Counted from the stretch's first letter, positions 10,101-22,778 are shown. The stretch: DNA of 64,000 bases from Macrostomum hystrix (GCA_950097015.1 CATNEN010000002.1:2170001-2234000), one strand, 5' to 3'. Program-made: numbers and translations. The notes: a model not told the origin generated them from the letters alone.

Positions 10101-13100
10101 GTTGGTTGGTTGGTTGGTTGGTTGGTTGGTTGGTTGGTTGGTTGGTTGGTTGGTTGGTTGGTTGGTTGGTTGGTTGGTTGGTTGGTCGGTCGGTTGGTTG
10201 GTTGGTTGGTTGGTTGGTTGGTTGGTTGGTTGGTTGGTTGGTTGGTTAACAACTGCAAACAGTTTACTGAAATCCCAATCTGCAGGACGGTCGCACTGCT
10301 TTGCACTTCGCCAGCCAGTTTGCTAAGGATGACGTCATCAAGCTATTGCTGGGTCGCAAGGCAGACCCGGCACAGCCAGGAGGGGTGGGTGACTTAAGCT
10401 ATGGTTGAATGCAGTTGCTCGGCCTAATAATCCTCATACGCGTAAATATCAAATGCAAAATAAGCGTGGGTTGCACAACAGGTGAAAAACCAGACGCCGT
10501 TGCACTACGCCTGCCAAAGAACGCAAGCGGCCCTGCCGGCTGTGCAGATGCTCCTCAAGGCAACCAGAAATGGCCGGCTGCTGCCTGATAAGGTGAGCAA
10601 CGGGTGCTGGAATCTGCGACGGAGTCATGGTTGAGGAGTGCTCAATTTTGCTCAGTGCTCAGAGATTGTCTCTTACACCACGTGACCCACAGGTGGACAA
10701 CATTCCCCTGTTCTACGCGGTGGAGCAGGGTAACGCTGTGGTCATCAAGGAGCTGCTGGAACGTGACACTGAGGCACAGGTGAAGTGGAAGAAGAGTTTC
10801 AACGGCGAGACCGCGCTGCACCTCGCTGCGGCACGCAAGGACATGGAGGCCGTCAAGATTCTCTGCGATGCTGGGGCCGAAGTTAACGCGCAGAATGTGA
10901 GTGGGAGGCTTGATACCCTACAATCCCTTCATTCCCTACAATCCCCTCATTCCCTACAATCCATTCATTCCCTACAATCCATTCATTCCCTACAATCCCC
11001 TCATTCCCTACAATCCCCTCATTCCCTACAATCCATTCATTCCCTACAATCCATTCATTCCCCACAAGCCCTTCATTCCCTACAGTCCCTCCATTCCCCA
11101 CAAACCCTTCATTCCCTACAGTCCCTCCATTCCATACAGTCCCTTCATTCCCTATAGTCCCTTCGTTCCCTACAATCCCTTCATTCCCTATAGTCCCTCC
11201 ATTCCCAACAGTCCCTTCATTCCCAACAGTCCCTTCATTCCCTACAGTCCTTTCATTCCCTACAGTTCCATCGCTCCCTACAATCCCTTTATTCCCTACA
11301 ATCCCTTCATTCCCTACAATCCCTTCATTCCCTACAATCCCTTCACTTCATGCAATACCTTTTTTCTTCTAAGTGGCAAGTGGGAAATCTTCCCTAACTG
11401 AACATTATTGATCAAACTCTGGACTCTCATTCCCGGGCAAAAAAAGCACCAAATATGTTTTTTATAATCCTCAGAATGACGGCCTCACACCGTTGCACAT
11501 CAGCGCTCACGAGGGTGACGAGACAGTAATTAAATTCTTTCACACCTGCAAGGCGGACGCTTCAATCCTAGACAAGGTTTGTCCTCCTGAAACTGTTTTT
11601 AGGTTGCCGATTGAAATCCCATCGTTAGCTCTTTGTAAATTGATATTTGCGCAAAGCATTTGAGCATCCCAAGCTAATTTCACTGTCGCTTATTCATCCG
11701 CGGCTGCAGCTTGGGTTGCCATGGTAACCACACTGGACGAAGCGGCTGGATTCAGTGAAGCAATTTTTTAGCGGTTAATTTATGAACATTTTGGGAAGCT
11801 GCCACACACAAACACAAGCGATGATTAGTTAACTATTGATGAATCGATCTGTTCCTGATTCTTCTAAACTGGCTCTCAATTATCGTAATAATATGTAGCT
11901 TAATACTGATGAATTGACTGCTGCGTTACTGCATATTAGATTAGACTCAGTTGATTCAGTGAGAATCTGACCGATAAAAAGAATGAGTGCAAATGAACTG
12001 ATGGAACTGCGATGGAGCGAATGCTGCGTCTGAGTAGGACAGGAAAGGAAGGGAGTGCAGGGAATGAAGGGAATAAAGGGAATGAAGGGAGTGCATGGAA
12101 TGAAGGGAATATAGGGAATAAAGAGAGTGCAGGGGATGAAGGGAGTGCAGGGAATGAAGGGAGTGCAGGGGATGAAGGGAATAAAGGGAATGAAGGGAGT
12201 GCAGGGAATGAAGGGAGTGCAGGGAATGAAGGGAGTGCAGGGAATGGATCGATGGATTGGATCGATTGATGGATTGGATGGATTAAAGTATTCGATGGAT
12301 TGATGGATTGGATGGGTTGAAGGATTGGATCGATCGATGGATTGGATGGGTTGATGGAATGGATGGATTAAAGTATTGGATGGATTGATGGATTGGATGG
12401 GTTGATGGAATGGATGGATTAAAGTATTGGATGGATTTATGGATTGGATGGGTTGATGGAATGGATGGATTAAAGTATTGGATGGATTGATGGATTGTAC
12501 GGGTTGAAGGATTGGATGGATTAAAGGATTGGATGGATTGATGGATTGGATGGGTTGATGGATTGGATGGGTTGATGGATTGGATGGGTTGATGGATTGG
12601 ATGGGTTGAAGGATTGGATGGGTTGATGGATAGGATGGGTTGATGGATTGGATGGGTTGATGGATTGGATGGGTTGATGGATTGGATGGGTTGAATGGGT
12701 TGATGGATAGGATGGGTTGATGGATAGGATGGGTTGATGGATTGGATGGGTTGATGGATTGGATGGATTGATGGATAGGATGGGTTGAAGGATCCGACGC
12801 TCCTCACCTTTCAGTTCGATCGCAGTCCTCTCCACATGGCAGCGGAACGCGGCCAAACTCGAGTTGTGGAGCTGCTGATCGACAAGTTCAAGTGCAACGT
12901 GCTGGCCCGCACGAAGGACGGCAGCACGCTGATGCACGTGACCTCACAGTTCGGCTACCCGGACACGACTTTGGCCTTCCTGCGTCGCGGAGTCCCCCTG
13001 CACATGCCGAACAAAGGCGGCGGCGTCTGCCTCCACGCGGCGGCCAAAAGCGGGCACGCCAGCGTTGTTCGCAGCCTGCTGGACAAGGGCGCCAGCGTTA

Positions 13101-16100
13101 ACGCTCGCACCAAGGACAAGCTGACGGCCCTTCACGCGGCCGTCGCTTGCGGCCATCCGCACGTTGTCGAAACCCTGCTCGGCTTCGGCGCCAGCGTCGA
13201 TGTGAAGGGTGGCGAAGACGAGGACACCCCGCTTCACCTGGCAGCCAGGACTCGTGGCGGCGAGCGTTGCGCCGAGATGCTGCTGAAGAGCGGCGCCGAC
13301 GTCAACCGCACAAACCGGTTCGGGCAGACGCCGCTGCACACGGCTGCCAAGGGCGGCAATTTGAACATGCTGCGTGCCCTGCTGGATGAGGGCGGTGATC
13401 CCACCCGAGTGTGCCAGCAGGGCAACAGCCCCCTGCACATGGCTGCCAGGCACTGTCGCCAAGCTGTTGCTGGGGCCATCATTGAGCACGTGACTCAGAC
13501 CCGGTCGCGTCACGACGCCGTGAATCTGGTCAACCTGGGCAACAAGGAGGGCGAGACGCCACTTCACTACGCTGCCGAGCTCACCAAGGAGAAGGCGCGC
13601 ACGGATTTCGAGGACACGGACCTGATCAAGCTGCTGCTGCGATACGACGGCGATGTCAGCATTCAAACTAAATATGTGAGCCACACTTGTGAAGCCATTG
13701 TAGTGACTCTTTCTGTAAAACTGGCATTGTGTTTGCCCTCCGCAGACAAGCGAGACCGCCCTGCACTATTGCGCAAGATCTGGCAATGAGGACATCCTGC
13801 TGGAGATTGTCAAATTTCTAGACCACAAGATTCAGCTGGTTGTCAACAAGCAGACTACGGTTTGTGCAGCGCCGCGAAAATCCTATTTTTGTACTTTAAA
13901 AAGTGAAGTTATTTGTTTTCCTGTTAAATCCTTGTTTCAGAGTGGCTGGTCGCCATTGTTGATCGCCAGCGACTGCGGTCGAGACGGCATTGTGGAGATC
14001 CTGCTCAGGAAGCACGCTCGAGTTGATGTGTTCGACACAGTGAGTTTACTCAAAATATATTGAGGTGACTACACTGAGTCTCGCCAGGTGTTTACACTGA
14101 GTCTCTTCAGGTGCTTACACTGAGTCTCTTCAGGTGTTTACACTGAGTCTCTTCGGGTGCTTACACTGAGTCTCTTCAGGTGTTTACACTGAGTCTCTTC
14201 AGGTGCTTACACTGAGTCTCTTCGGGTGTTTACACTGAGTCTCTTCGGGTGCTTACACTGAGTCTCTTCGGGTGCTTACACTGAGTCTCTTCAGGTGCTT
14301 ACACTGAGTCTCTTCAGGTGCTTACACTGAGTCTCTTCAGGTGTTTACACTGAGTCTCTTCAGGTGCTTACACTGAGTCTCTTCAGGTGTTTACACTGAG
14401 TCTCTTCGGGTGCTTACACTGAGTCTCTTCAGGTGCTTACACTGAGTCTCTTCAGGTGCTTACACTGAGTCTCTTCGGGTGCTTACACTGAGTCTCTTCA
14501 GGTGCTTACACTGAGTCTCTTCAGGTGCTTACACTGAGTCTCTTCAGGTGCTTACACAGAGTCTCTTCAGGTGCTTACACTGAGTCTCTTCAGGTGTTTA
14601 CACTGAGTCTCTTCAGGTGCTTACACTGAGTCTCTTCAGGTGCTTACACTGAGTCTCTTCGGGTGTTTACACTGAGTCTCTTCAGGTGCTTACACTGAGT
14701 CTCTTCAGGTGCTTACACTGAGTCTCTTCGGGTGATTACACAGAATATGTTTAAGTTTTACCTGAATCTGTTCAGTTGTTTGCTGAATCTGTTCAGTTAT
14801 TTACTGAATCTATTCAGGTGTTTACTAATCTGTTCAGGTGTTTACTGAATCTGTTCAGGTGAATCCCAATTTCACCAATCCACTCAACAGAAAGGTTTCG
14901 CAGCTCTTCACCTAGCCGCCAAGAACAATCACGTCAACGTAGTTCGGGCTCTGCTTCGCATGAACGCATTCGTTAACGCCAAGAGCAAAGAGTGCTACAC
15001 GCCACTGCACCTAGCAGCCCAGGAAGGTCACAACGAGGTCGTGATGATCCTGCTGAAACAGGACGGCGTTGAGGTCGACGCCAGGACTCTGGTGAGTTTG
15101 CTCAAGCCAAATGAATTAGTGAGAATCCTACAGCTTTGAAGCCAAACCTAGCTGAAGCCTTTGTTTGAACTGTACTCTCCCAGCACTCGAAGACGCCGCT
15201 GCATTTGGCGGCTCAACGCGGTCACAAGGAGGTCTGCGAGACGCTGGTGGATCATAACGCCGACTGCAAGGCCACCGACAATGTGAGATGCTCATTTAGA
15301 AAGACTCAACGGGTCTAACGGGTCTAACGGGTCATTTGGAATTGAGGGCCAGTCGCCAAGGTACAGTTGAGAAAGGTAAAGATGAGAAAGTCAGGATAGA
15401 TGTACAAACCTGTGTGAGTGTGTGCCTGCGTACGGTATCTATTACTTGCGTCCCTGAGGAATCACGCATTAATCAACAAAAGTACCTTCCTTCTCGCTGG
15501 TACCCTATAGTATCGTCCAAGGATTCGCCAAAGCCCTCCAGGAAAAAACAATCAATATAAGGATTCGTAGGTCTATATAGTCTATGGCCCAGACCCTAAT
15601 GGCACATCATTGGTGACACTAGACTTGCAGCCATCGAGGAACTAATTCTTGGAAGCACACACGCGCACCTGTGCCTTGGAGGTTGGCCCTCAATGGCGTA
15701 AATTGCATGAAAAGTCCCCAAGCCAATTTAATGCGGCCTCGCCGCGGAATCGAGCGCAGGGACTTTGGCGAGAGGCAAGCCCCTTTGACCGCTCCTAAAC
15801 CCAAGAGAGCTCCCAACAAATGCAACGTGAAACCAATGTTTCAAAACAATAATTTTCTTCAGAATGGCCAGACACCCCTACACCTGGCGGCTGAGCATGA
15901 CAGATCTCACGTGGTGAAAATGTTCCTTCGCAAGAAGGACATTGTCACACTGGCTAGTGCTGTAAGTGCACACGCACTTATTTATTTTATATCTTTACCT
16001 GTGATTATGTAATAAAAAGGACATTGATCCCAACCGTAACTGTTACTGCCTCTTTTCAGGATGACGTACGTATTAACTATCAGAATTCATACCGATTTTG

Positions 16101-19100
16101 ATACTTTTTGTAATTATTTTTCTTTATTTACAAGCAAGTTTGAAAAAATTCTAGCTATCTCAATATAATCAGCATGGTTTTCATAATTGGCTTTGTTAAT
16201 ATGACACTGCTTGTTGGCCACTATTACGTTTTTAAACCAATTCTTTTGTTACTCTTCTGCTAAATTCTTCAAATTTAATTTGCGTCTCAGTTTTATATTC
16301 TCTTCTCTCTGCCCTAATCAGTTTCATGCACTTTCTTCCGTTATCTATAGTACATTGCGCCCACTGGCTGTCAGTTTTCATACGAAATATGAATTCTTAA
16401 ACGTTTCTTAAGGACACCTGTGTCATTAAAAGTACATTGAGAAAAAATATTAGAATCTTGAATCACAGAATCGCTAAAATTAGATTCGCCGGTTAGAGCT
16501 GGAATCTAAAAAAACCTGAAATCCTTGAAATGGAATCCCCATAACTTAAAGTCCCATAAATTAGGATCCCATACAATAAAATCCCATACAATAAAAAGAA
16601 TCGGAAATCCTGAAAACCCTAGAACTATAATCCCTATCTTTGAAATCCCTTGAGAAAGACTCTCAAATCCCAAAATACTTTAAACTAGAATCTAAAGTCG
16701 CAAACTCCCCTGCATTCGGATACCATGCCGTGAAATCCCCGGCAAAAAATCACAAACCCCAAAATCCTTTATAAAATAATCTCAAATCCCGAAATAATTT
16801 AACTAAGAATCCCCAAATCCCAAACACGCTTGAACTAAAATCCAAAATTCTAAAAGTCTAATATCTCTAAAGCTATAATCCCCAAATCCCAAACTACCTC
16901 CAACTGGAATCCGCATCGCTGGTCCGCCACTGCAGAAAGGCATGACCTGCGCCCACATCGCGGCCAGCAAGGGCAGCATCTCCGTGATCATGGAGCTTCT
17001 CCGCTCGAATCGCAACCTGCTCTGCACTGGCAAGATCAAAACCAACGGCTGCACGGCGCTCCATCTGGCGGCTCAGGAGGGGCACGAGAGAGTCGTGAAA
17101 CTGCTGGTGGAGGCCGGCGCCTCGCCTTCGGATGAGAACATCGACGGAATGACGCCGCTGCACCTGGCTGCTCAGAACGGCCACTCGAAGGTGCTGCAGG
17201 CTCTGAAAGAGAAGGTTGACCTGCGCATTGCCTCGCGCAAGTCCGGACTGACTCCGCTGCACATCGCTGCTCACGCGGGCAAGCAGGACTTTGTGCAGGA
17301 AATCCTCAACAAGGTGCCGGCCAATCTCGCCTCCATCAAGCCAAAGGATTACAACCTGTTAAAGGAGATGATCTCCGATGTGAGCGGCGATCTGCTTGCT
17401 GATGTTTCTGAGTAGCTTTCTAAATATATGACGCCGCCCTGGTAGTGACGCCACCGTGGGTAGGTAGTGACGCCACCGTGGTAGGTAGTGACGCCACCGT
17501 GGTAGGTAGTGACGCCACCGTGGTAGATAGTGACGCCACCGTGATAGGTAGTGACGCCACCGTGGTAGATAGTGGCGCCAGCGTGGAAGGTAGTGACGCA
17601 ACCGTGGGTAGGTACTGGCGCTACCGTGGGTTGGTACTGGCGCTACCGTGGGTAGGTACTGGCGCTACCGCGGTTGGTGGTTGGTAGTAACGCCCACCAG
17701 AGGTGTTGGCCCTCCTTAGAAAAAATTCTGGCAATGTCACGGACTGGAAGCACAAAAACTTCTACCCTCTCAAGTGAGGATTATTTTATTATCCAAACGA
17801 GCTGTTTTCTGAAAGGCCTCTAAAACCTAGCTCGCAACATGATTTCAACCGAATTTGCAGTACGGCTTCACGCCTCTGCACTTGGCCAGTCAGAGCGGCC
17901 ACGAGAGCCTGGTTCGCTATCTGCTAAACAGCACCGGCGTCAAGGTGGACTCGGCCACCATCAAGCATGTGAGTTGCATGCCTGACTGATAAAATACGAT
18001 TCTGCCGGTTGTAAAATCACTGACAAACACACTAAATGCTTCACCGACTATCCAGGGCATGATTCCGCTACACCTGGCTGCACAGAATGGCGAAACTAAT
18101 GTTGCCAGCCTGTTGCTAAGCCGAGACACGAATCAGATCAGACTGGCTGACAGTCACGGTAGAACAGCGCTGCACTGGGCGGCTAACAAGGGTCACTACG
18201 ACATGACAGCCCTGCTTGTTGGTCAGGGAGCCGATGTGAATGGCAGAGACCAGGTAAGCTGAGATTGGATGACTCACTTTAAACAATTTTTATTGTGGTA
18301 AGATTCCTATTTAGTTTGGTACGATTACTGTTGAGTTTGGTCAGATTCCTATTGAGTTTGGTCAGATTCCTATTGAGTTTGGTCAGATTCCTATTGAGTT
18401 TGGTCAGATTCCTGTTGAGTTTGGTCAACTCATTGAGGCTACTTTGCTCAGCCATGAGCTAGAACATTACTAATTTCTTAAAAGTCCAAAGCGAGCTTTC
18501 TCGAGCGATTCTGGCCATCGAATTTCTTCGCAGGGCAACTGGACGCCGTTGCACTTCGCCGCCAAGATGGGCCACCTCCGCGTCATGCAGCTGCTGGTGG
18601 ACTCCAAGGCCAACTGCGAGGCCGAGACCAAGGAGGGCAAACTGCCCGTGGCCTACGCTGCCGAGAACAACCACGTTGAGGTGGTCAGTTTCCTGCTCAA
18701 GGAGCGCCACAATACTTACGCCCTAATGGAGGACTGGAAGGTGCGTTTCGCGACTTTTTGAATTCCAAATCGCATTTTTACTAATTCAAGGAAAATCTTC
18801 GATGAACAAAAACGTTTTCCTCCCGCAGTTTCTCTACAACATCATGCTGTGCAGCAAGATCAGCGGCAACAAGACCCTGGAGGAGTTCATCCTCGTGTCA
18901 CCCGCACCCGCCGAGACGGCGGCTAAGCTTTCAAAGAAGTTCGTCATCCTATCCGAACGGGAGAAGGAGCGCGCCAAGGAGCTCATCCAGATGGGCAAGT
19001 ACTGCGAGAACATGTGCACGGAGCTGGTCGCTGTGGCCGCAGCGGAGAGCGGCGGCGACGGAGCGGCGAAGCTTCTGAAGTCGGTGGACAATGCCGGTGT

Positions 19101-22100
19101 GCAGTTCCTGGACATCCTGCTCGAGACCGAGCAGAAGGAGGTCATCGCTCATCCGGCTGTTCAGCGCTACCTGACGGACGTCTGGAAAGGCAACTTGGAC
19201 TGGCCGACGTGGAAGTTTCTGCTTCTGTTCACCATCTTTCTAGCTATTCCACCAGTGATGATGGCCTTCAGTTTGCCGCTGTCCTGCAACCGTTATCACC
19301 GAAAGCCCGTCATTAAGTTCATCGCCTACCTGATCGCTCACATTCACCTGATCTTCCTGTTTGTCTTCGTGGCCGTGGAACCCGAATGGTTGGGCCCGCC
19401 TTACTACACAAGGCGCGACCTGACACCCACATGGTTGGAGTGCCTCCTGCTGCTCTGGCTTAGCGGTCAGCTGGTCTCGGAGCTGACTAACCCAGCTGAC
19501 AGGTGAGACTTGGGGCTTGCAGCTTCCCATTCGCATTTATAGAGACGATACTTGAGCATCCAACGAATCTGAAAGCTTCCTCACCAAAATTACACGCAAC
19601 GCAGATCCGGTTTGGGCATATTCAAGGTGATCATCATCGCGGTCGCTGCCATCGGTGTCATCACCCATCTGGCCGCCTTCGCCCTGCCCTACGACACCAA
19701 CGCTCGTCTAGACGCTCTCTTCGCCAGAAACCAGCTGTTCGCCTTCGCAACGCTGCTCTGTTTCGTCGTGTTTCTGGAGTTTCTCACCTTCCATCACTTG
19801 TTCGGACCATGGTCAATCATCATTCGCGACCTCATGCGCGACCTTATGAGGTTCTTGGTGATCCTGGCGATCTTCATGGCCGGATTCACCGTGCACTTGC
19901 GATCGCTCTACGTTCCAGTCTACAGACCGGACACGTACGAGACACCGGTGGCCATGAGCAAGAGCCTGCTCACCGCTTTCGAGTTGCTCTTCTTTGCCCT
20001 ATTCGGCTACATTGAGCCCGATAACCTGCCGAACATGAGCCAGTCCCCAGCCTGGACAATGACACTAGTGAAAGTTCTCTTTGGCTGCTATCTGATCATA
20101 ACGCTCATCGTGCTAATCAACCTGCTCATCGCCATGATGAGCGACACCTATGAGCGAATTCGGGCCGAGTCGGACACGGAGTGGAAATTCGGTCGAGCCA
20201 AGCTGATCAGCAACATGAACAAGACCAGCTCAACGCCAACCCCACTCATTCTGGTCACCCAGCTCGTGACGGTGATCAGAAATTTCCGCCGGAAGCACCG
20301 AGTTCAGCACCAGTCAGGTCGGCTATTTTTTCGATTGATAGGCCTATATTTCGATACAGTGTTCAAAATCATTCTAATTTAACTCGTCCACTGTACAGGT
20401 TTCGAAGAGGACGAAGTGGACACGAGCAGAGGTGACGTGACGCAATCGCAGAGCGCAGTCAACCGCAATACTCACTCGACTGGTAAGCGGCTCACAATTG
20501 TTATTTCCTAGAAAGGCATAAAACTTAAAATCGAAAAGCATGTTCGATTTTAGCTATTGGTTTCATGCGTAAAAACAGCAATTTAGTTTTATTTTAGATT
20601 TACTTTTGTTATTATTTTGGCTGACAATCGTTTGCGCTGCACCCGAACGGAGCAACGCAAGCACACGGAACTCAAGAACACGGACCAACTTTTGTTGCGC
20701 ATCTTCTGAAATAATAATTAAGTCGCCAGCTCTTTAAACCGTCGAGATATTCAATGGTTCTGGCCGAAGGTCAGATTTTTCCTATAAGCGCTAGTGTATT
20801 TCATACACCCCCTATACACTGAATTAGCACTGCGCCTCAGTGCGGCCTTGCCAGGCCTTCAAAATGTATCAACATGTCACCCGAATGTGCCTGCATCATC
20901 TCCGTATTCGGTGGTCACCTACCTTTATCTAGCGGACTGCTGGACCTTCAAGGGCTACAAAAGGTGGAAATAACTGGTCGCTATGGACACCCTGACGCGA
21001 ATTTCTCCAATTTTACTGATCAAGCCTAAATATTAGGCGCAGCTCAACCACAGGACACAATCGTCTAGTCTGTCGACCAATCAGTCACCACCCAACGCTG
21101 TTAGCATTCAGGCCTTGCCAAAAATATTTAAGGGGGATTTCGTTTAAAAACACTCGTATAAAACGGGCGGAAAAGTTTCTTGGTAGTCCTACTGGTAATA
21201 AAGGTGTTTTTTTCCTTTTTCTCACTTAAAACATCAAAACATTAAAATCGAATGAATGACGCCCTCTGTTTAGCGGCCTTATCGCGACGTCGACCAACGA
21301 TTCACATGAGAGGTTTGAAAACAAACATAAAATTCACAGTCTAATATTGCACGCACGTTTGAAAATTATTTTTACACGTTTGCAGCAGTCAACAATCCCA
21401 TCACATGAAGTTTTAGCTCATATGCCTAGTATCATTAACATACCCTCAAGTACTAAAAATCAACATCCACTACCCAACACCCAGGCTGTCGGGCATTGTA
21501 CAGGCAGATTTCCTTTCTCTCATTTTCAATCGAATTGGACCGCTCGAGAAGTGACTTAAGCTTCCGAAACGACTATAGACCCCGGGTATCGATTGTTTTC
21601 GGGTAGTTATTCCCGACGTTTTCGTCAGTGAAATTCAACCAAAAATCTCTTACTGAGCAAACTTTTAGGAAGAGTCATGGGTCCCACTTGAAGCTGAATT
21701 TCAACCCCAGTCTTTCAGAAGTGCCGCGCTTCAGATAGTAGAAAATAACTTCAAATTTAATAATAAAATCGTTCATTTTTCGATAAACGGATCTCGTCTC
21801 AGATTCAGTTCGCGTAAACGCGGAGGATGTCGAGAACGCGCAGTCGTTGACTTCAAACCGAGCTGGTGTGTGTTGGCTTTTGTGCTAACTTGCCTAGCAG
21901 GGGTTGAGCTACATACCTATTGTTGTCTGTCAACTCGTCAATATTAATATTATGCAACAGTGGCACTAGTTGCTTTTTGCGACTTTCGTCATGTGCTTAT
22001 AACAATGTTTTCTTAGCAAACCGCTTGTCGATAACAGCTGCGCTTCATAGCAATCGCCTTCAAAACAATATTAACATGCCTAGCCTGGCCAAATCTCAGT

Positions 22101-22778
22101 GTTGTAACTCCGAGCCGTATTTCCAAGTAGCTTAAAATTATACATCATTTTGCTATTCATCAATCTTTTAGCCCTCAGTTTATGATTACAATTTACTTAC
22201 GGATTTGTAATAGTCAAAGCTTTGTAATCCACCTTGGGGGTAAGAACTTCTGAAACTTTTTAGGTTAAACGTCAGGAGTTTGAATCTCAGCCCGTGGGAA
22301 GCAATTAGTATATTTGAGCAAGACCATTTCCTGGCGCTTCAGTTCATCAAGCTTTAAAATAGGTGCCAGCATCCGCTGAGGTTGATCGGGTAGTTGTGGT
22401 GGCCTCCAGAGTCCACGGACAACCAGCTGTTCACAGCCTTTATAAGCACCGGCTTTGCCACCATCAGTACTGGGCTAGGGGGGATATCTATACTCTACCA
22501 ACTTATCTTACCTGAAAGACCTACCTGGAATTTTAAAATATCCCGCAGGCCAGGAGAACGCCGCAGAGCAGAGGGGCGGACCGTCGAAGATCGAAGACGT
22601 CGTCGACTGGGAGAGCGTCATCAAGAAGTACTCGAGCATCCACAGTGGAGATTCGGCCACAGCGGCGGCAGCCAGCGAAGCTCTCGAATTGACGCCCGAA
22701 CCATCGCGTCAACGACGACGTGGTTCTTTGTTCGTCGACGGCGAGTCTCGGCGAGGATCGCGCATGCTGGAGGATTAG
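7178..22778 (+). CDS. nompC: TRPN (NOMPC-type) mechanosensory channel, 22 exons
   Basis: Force-gated cation channel of sensory cilia in known family members. I reconstruct about 1818 aa from coding exons 7178-7816, 8016-8117, 10286-10384, 10482-10592, 10693-10896, 11475-11576, 12815-13675, 13746-13859, 13941-14039, 14891-15091, 15184-15282, 15863-15961, 16060-16065, 16936-17379, 17861-17968, 18056-18253, 18534-18740, 18829-19502, 19605-20317, 20399-20482, 21803-21865 and 22549-22778. All phases agree and all introns are GT-AG. Residues 1-175 are low-complexity Ala/Ser/Gln. Then follows a very long ankyrin tower (many TPLHLAA motifs, probably close to the 29 of fly NOMPC; not formally counted). 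After it come the linker helices ([15 protein letters not shown]), six transmembrane segments from about 1355, a pore loop after [11 protein letters not shown]6 with [15 protein letters not shown] and a TRP helix ([10 protein letters not shown]). The tail keeps [11 protein letters not shown]. The two least certain exons are the microexon and 21803-21865. Confidence 0.93.
7817..10285 (+). other. TRPN introns 1 and 2
   Basis: Apart from exon 2 (8016-8117) this is intronic. From 8118 to 9167 I see no gene; frames of 68-83 codons have no features. From 9168 to 10248 it is a pure tetranucleotide array that stops 37 bp short of the exon 3 acceptor. Confidence 0.7.
9168..10248. repeat. (TTGG)n array, about 270 copies
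   Basis: A tract of 1081 bp of TTGG/GGTT with only two visible substitutions (C at 10187 and 10191). It lies in TRPN intron 2. All three forward frames and one reverse frame stay open through it (Gly-Trp-Leu-Val and Pro-Thr-Asn-Gln repeats), so those frames carry no coding evidence. Confidence 0.97.
10915..11355. repeat. 15-bp minisatellite in TRPN intron 5
   Basis: Unit CATTCCCTACAATCC, about 29 copies with CAATCC/CAGTCC and TCAT/CCAT variants. It begins about 18 nt after the 5' splice site of exon 5 and ends about 120 nt before exon 6. Open frames extend from exon 5 into the array but are intronic. Confidence 0.92.
11577..12045 (+). other. TRPN intron 6, non-repeat part
   Basis: About 470 bases of AT-rich unique intron sequence between exon 6 and the tandem arrays. 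I see nothing else in it. Confidence 0.6.
12046..12245. repeat. 9-bp minisatellite in TRPN intron 6
   Basis: Alternating nine-base units AATGAAGGG and AGTGCAGGG, with AATAAAGGG variants. It runs directly into a second array of another unit at 12246. Confidence 0.88.
12246..12795. repeat. 17-bp minisatellite in TRPN intron 6
   Basis: Unit TTGATGGATTGGATGGG, about 32 copies, ending about 19 nt before the exon 7 acceptor. The minus-strand open frames of 138-174 codons (Ser-Ile-Asn-Pro type repeats) arise from it and are not genes. Confidence 0.9.
14087..14745. repeat. 23-bp minisatellite in TRPN intron 9
   Basis: Unit begins GTGCTTACACTGAGTCTCTT and ends CAG, about 29 copies, alternating GTGCTT/GTGTTT and TTCAGG/TTCGGG variants. 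It starts about 47 nt after exon 9 and decays into degenerate CTGTTCAGGTGTTTACTGAA copies up to about 14862, close to the exon 10 acceptor. Confidence 0.93.
15339..15800. mobile_element. Two SINE1 fragments in TRPN intron 11
   Basis: 15339-15445 is a plus-strand tail piece (GATGAGAAAGTCAGG, GATGTACAAACCTGTGTGAG, TGCGTACGGTATC). 15590-15800 is a minus-strand piece running from the tail (TGGCACATCATTGGTGACACT) to a tRNA-like head (reverse complement CGATTCCGCGGCGAGGCC). Both match the intact copy at 25133-25463. Confidence 0.65.
16060..16065 (+). CDS. nompC: TRPN 6-nt microexon (Asp-Asp)
   Basis: GATGAC sits between a strong acceptor (CTCTTTTCAG) and a strong donor (GTACGT). It adds two Asp in phase 0 between the exon ending TLASA and the exon starting KGMTCAH. 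With these two residues the ankyrin spacing matches the same loop of fly NOMPC; without them it is two short. Not proven without cDNA. Confidence 0.62.
16066..16935 (+). other. TRPN intron 13
   Basis: 870 bases of AT-rich intron. From about 16490 to 16910 it is loosely periodic, with repeated AATCCC and AAATCCC motifs, a decayed minisatellite. No gene seen. Confidence 0.6.
17437..17690. repeat. 21-bp minisatellite in TRPN intron 14
   Basis: Unit GTAGTGACGCCACCGTGGTA plus G, about 12 copies, beginning some 57 nt after the exon ending at 17379. Later copies read TACTGGCGCTACCGTGGG. Confidence 0.88.
18305..18430. repeat. 21-bp minisatellite in TRPN intron 16
   Basis: Unit TTTGGTCAGATTCCTATTGA plus G, about six copies, between exons ending at 18253 and starting at 18534. 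Confidence 0.88.
20483..22548 (+). other. TRPN introns 20 and 21
   Basis: Mostly unique AT-rich intron. The only coding signal is the predicted 63-nt exon 21803-21865, flanked by TCTCAG and GTGTGT, phase 1 to phase 1, with an acidic Asn/Glu-rich peptide. Frames of 70-71 codons at 21347 and 21920 have no recognisable content. Confidence 0.5.

Noticed and set aside
9168-10248. Interstitial telomere
   Set aside because: TTGG is not a known animal telomere unit (TTAGGG is usual), and the array lies inside an intron.
9145-10397. Open frames of 364-407 codons with Gly-Trp-Leu-Val or Pro-Thr-Asn-Gln repeats
   Set aside because: A stop-free tetranucleotide array keeps three forward frames and a reverse frame open together. 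It is intronic, so it is not coding.
17359-17601. TRPN exon 14 running on to its stop at 17415
   Set aside because: GAT|GTGAGC at 17379 is a good donor, and the following exon at 17861 continues the ankyrin series in phase.
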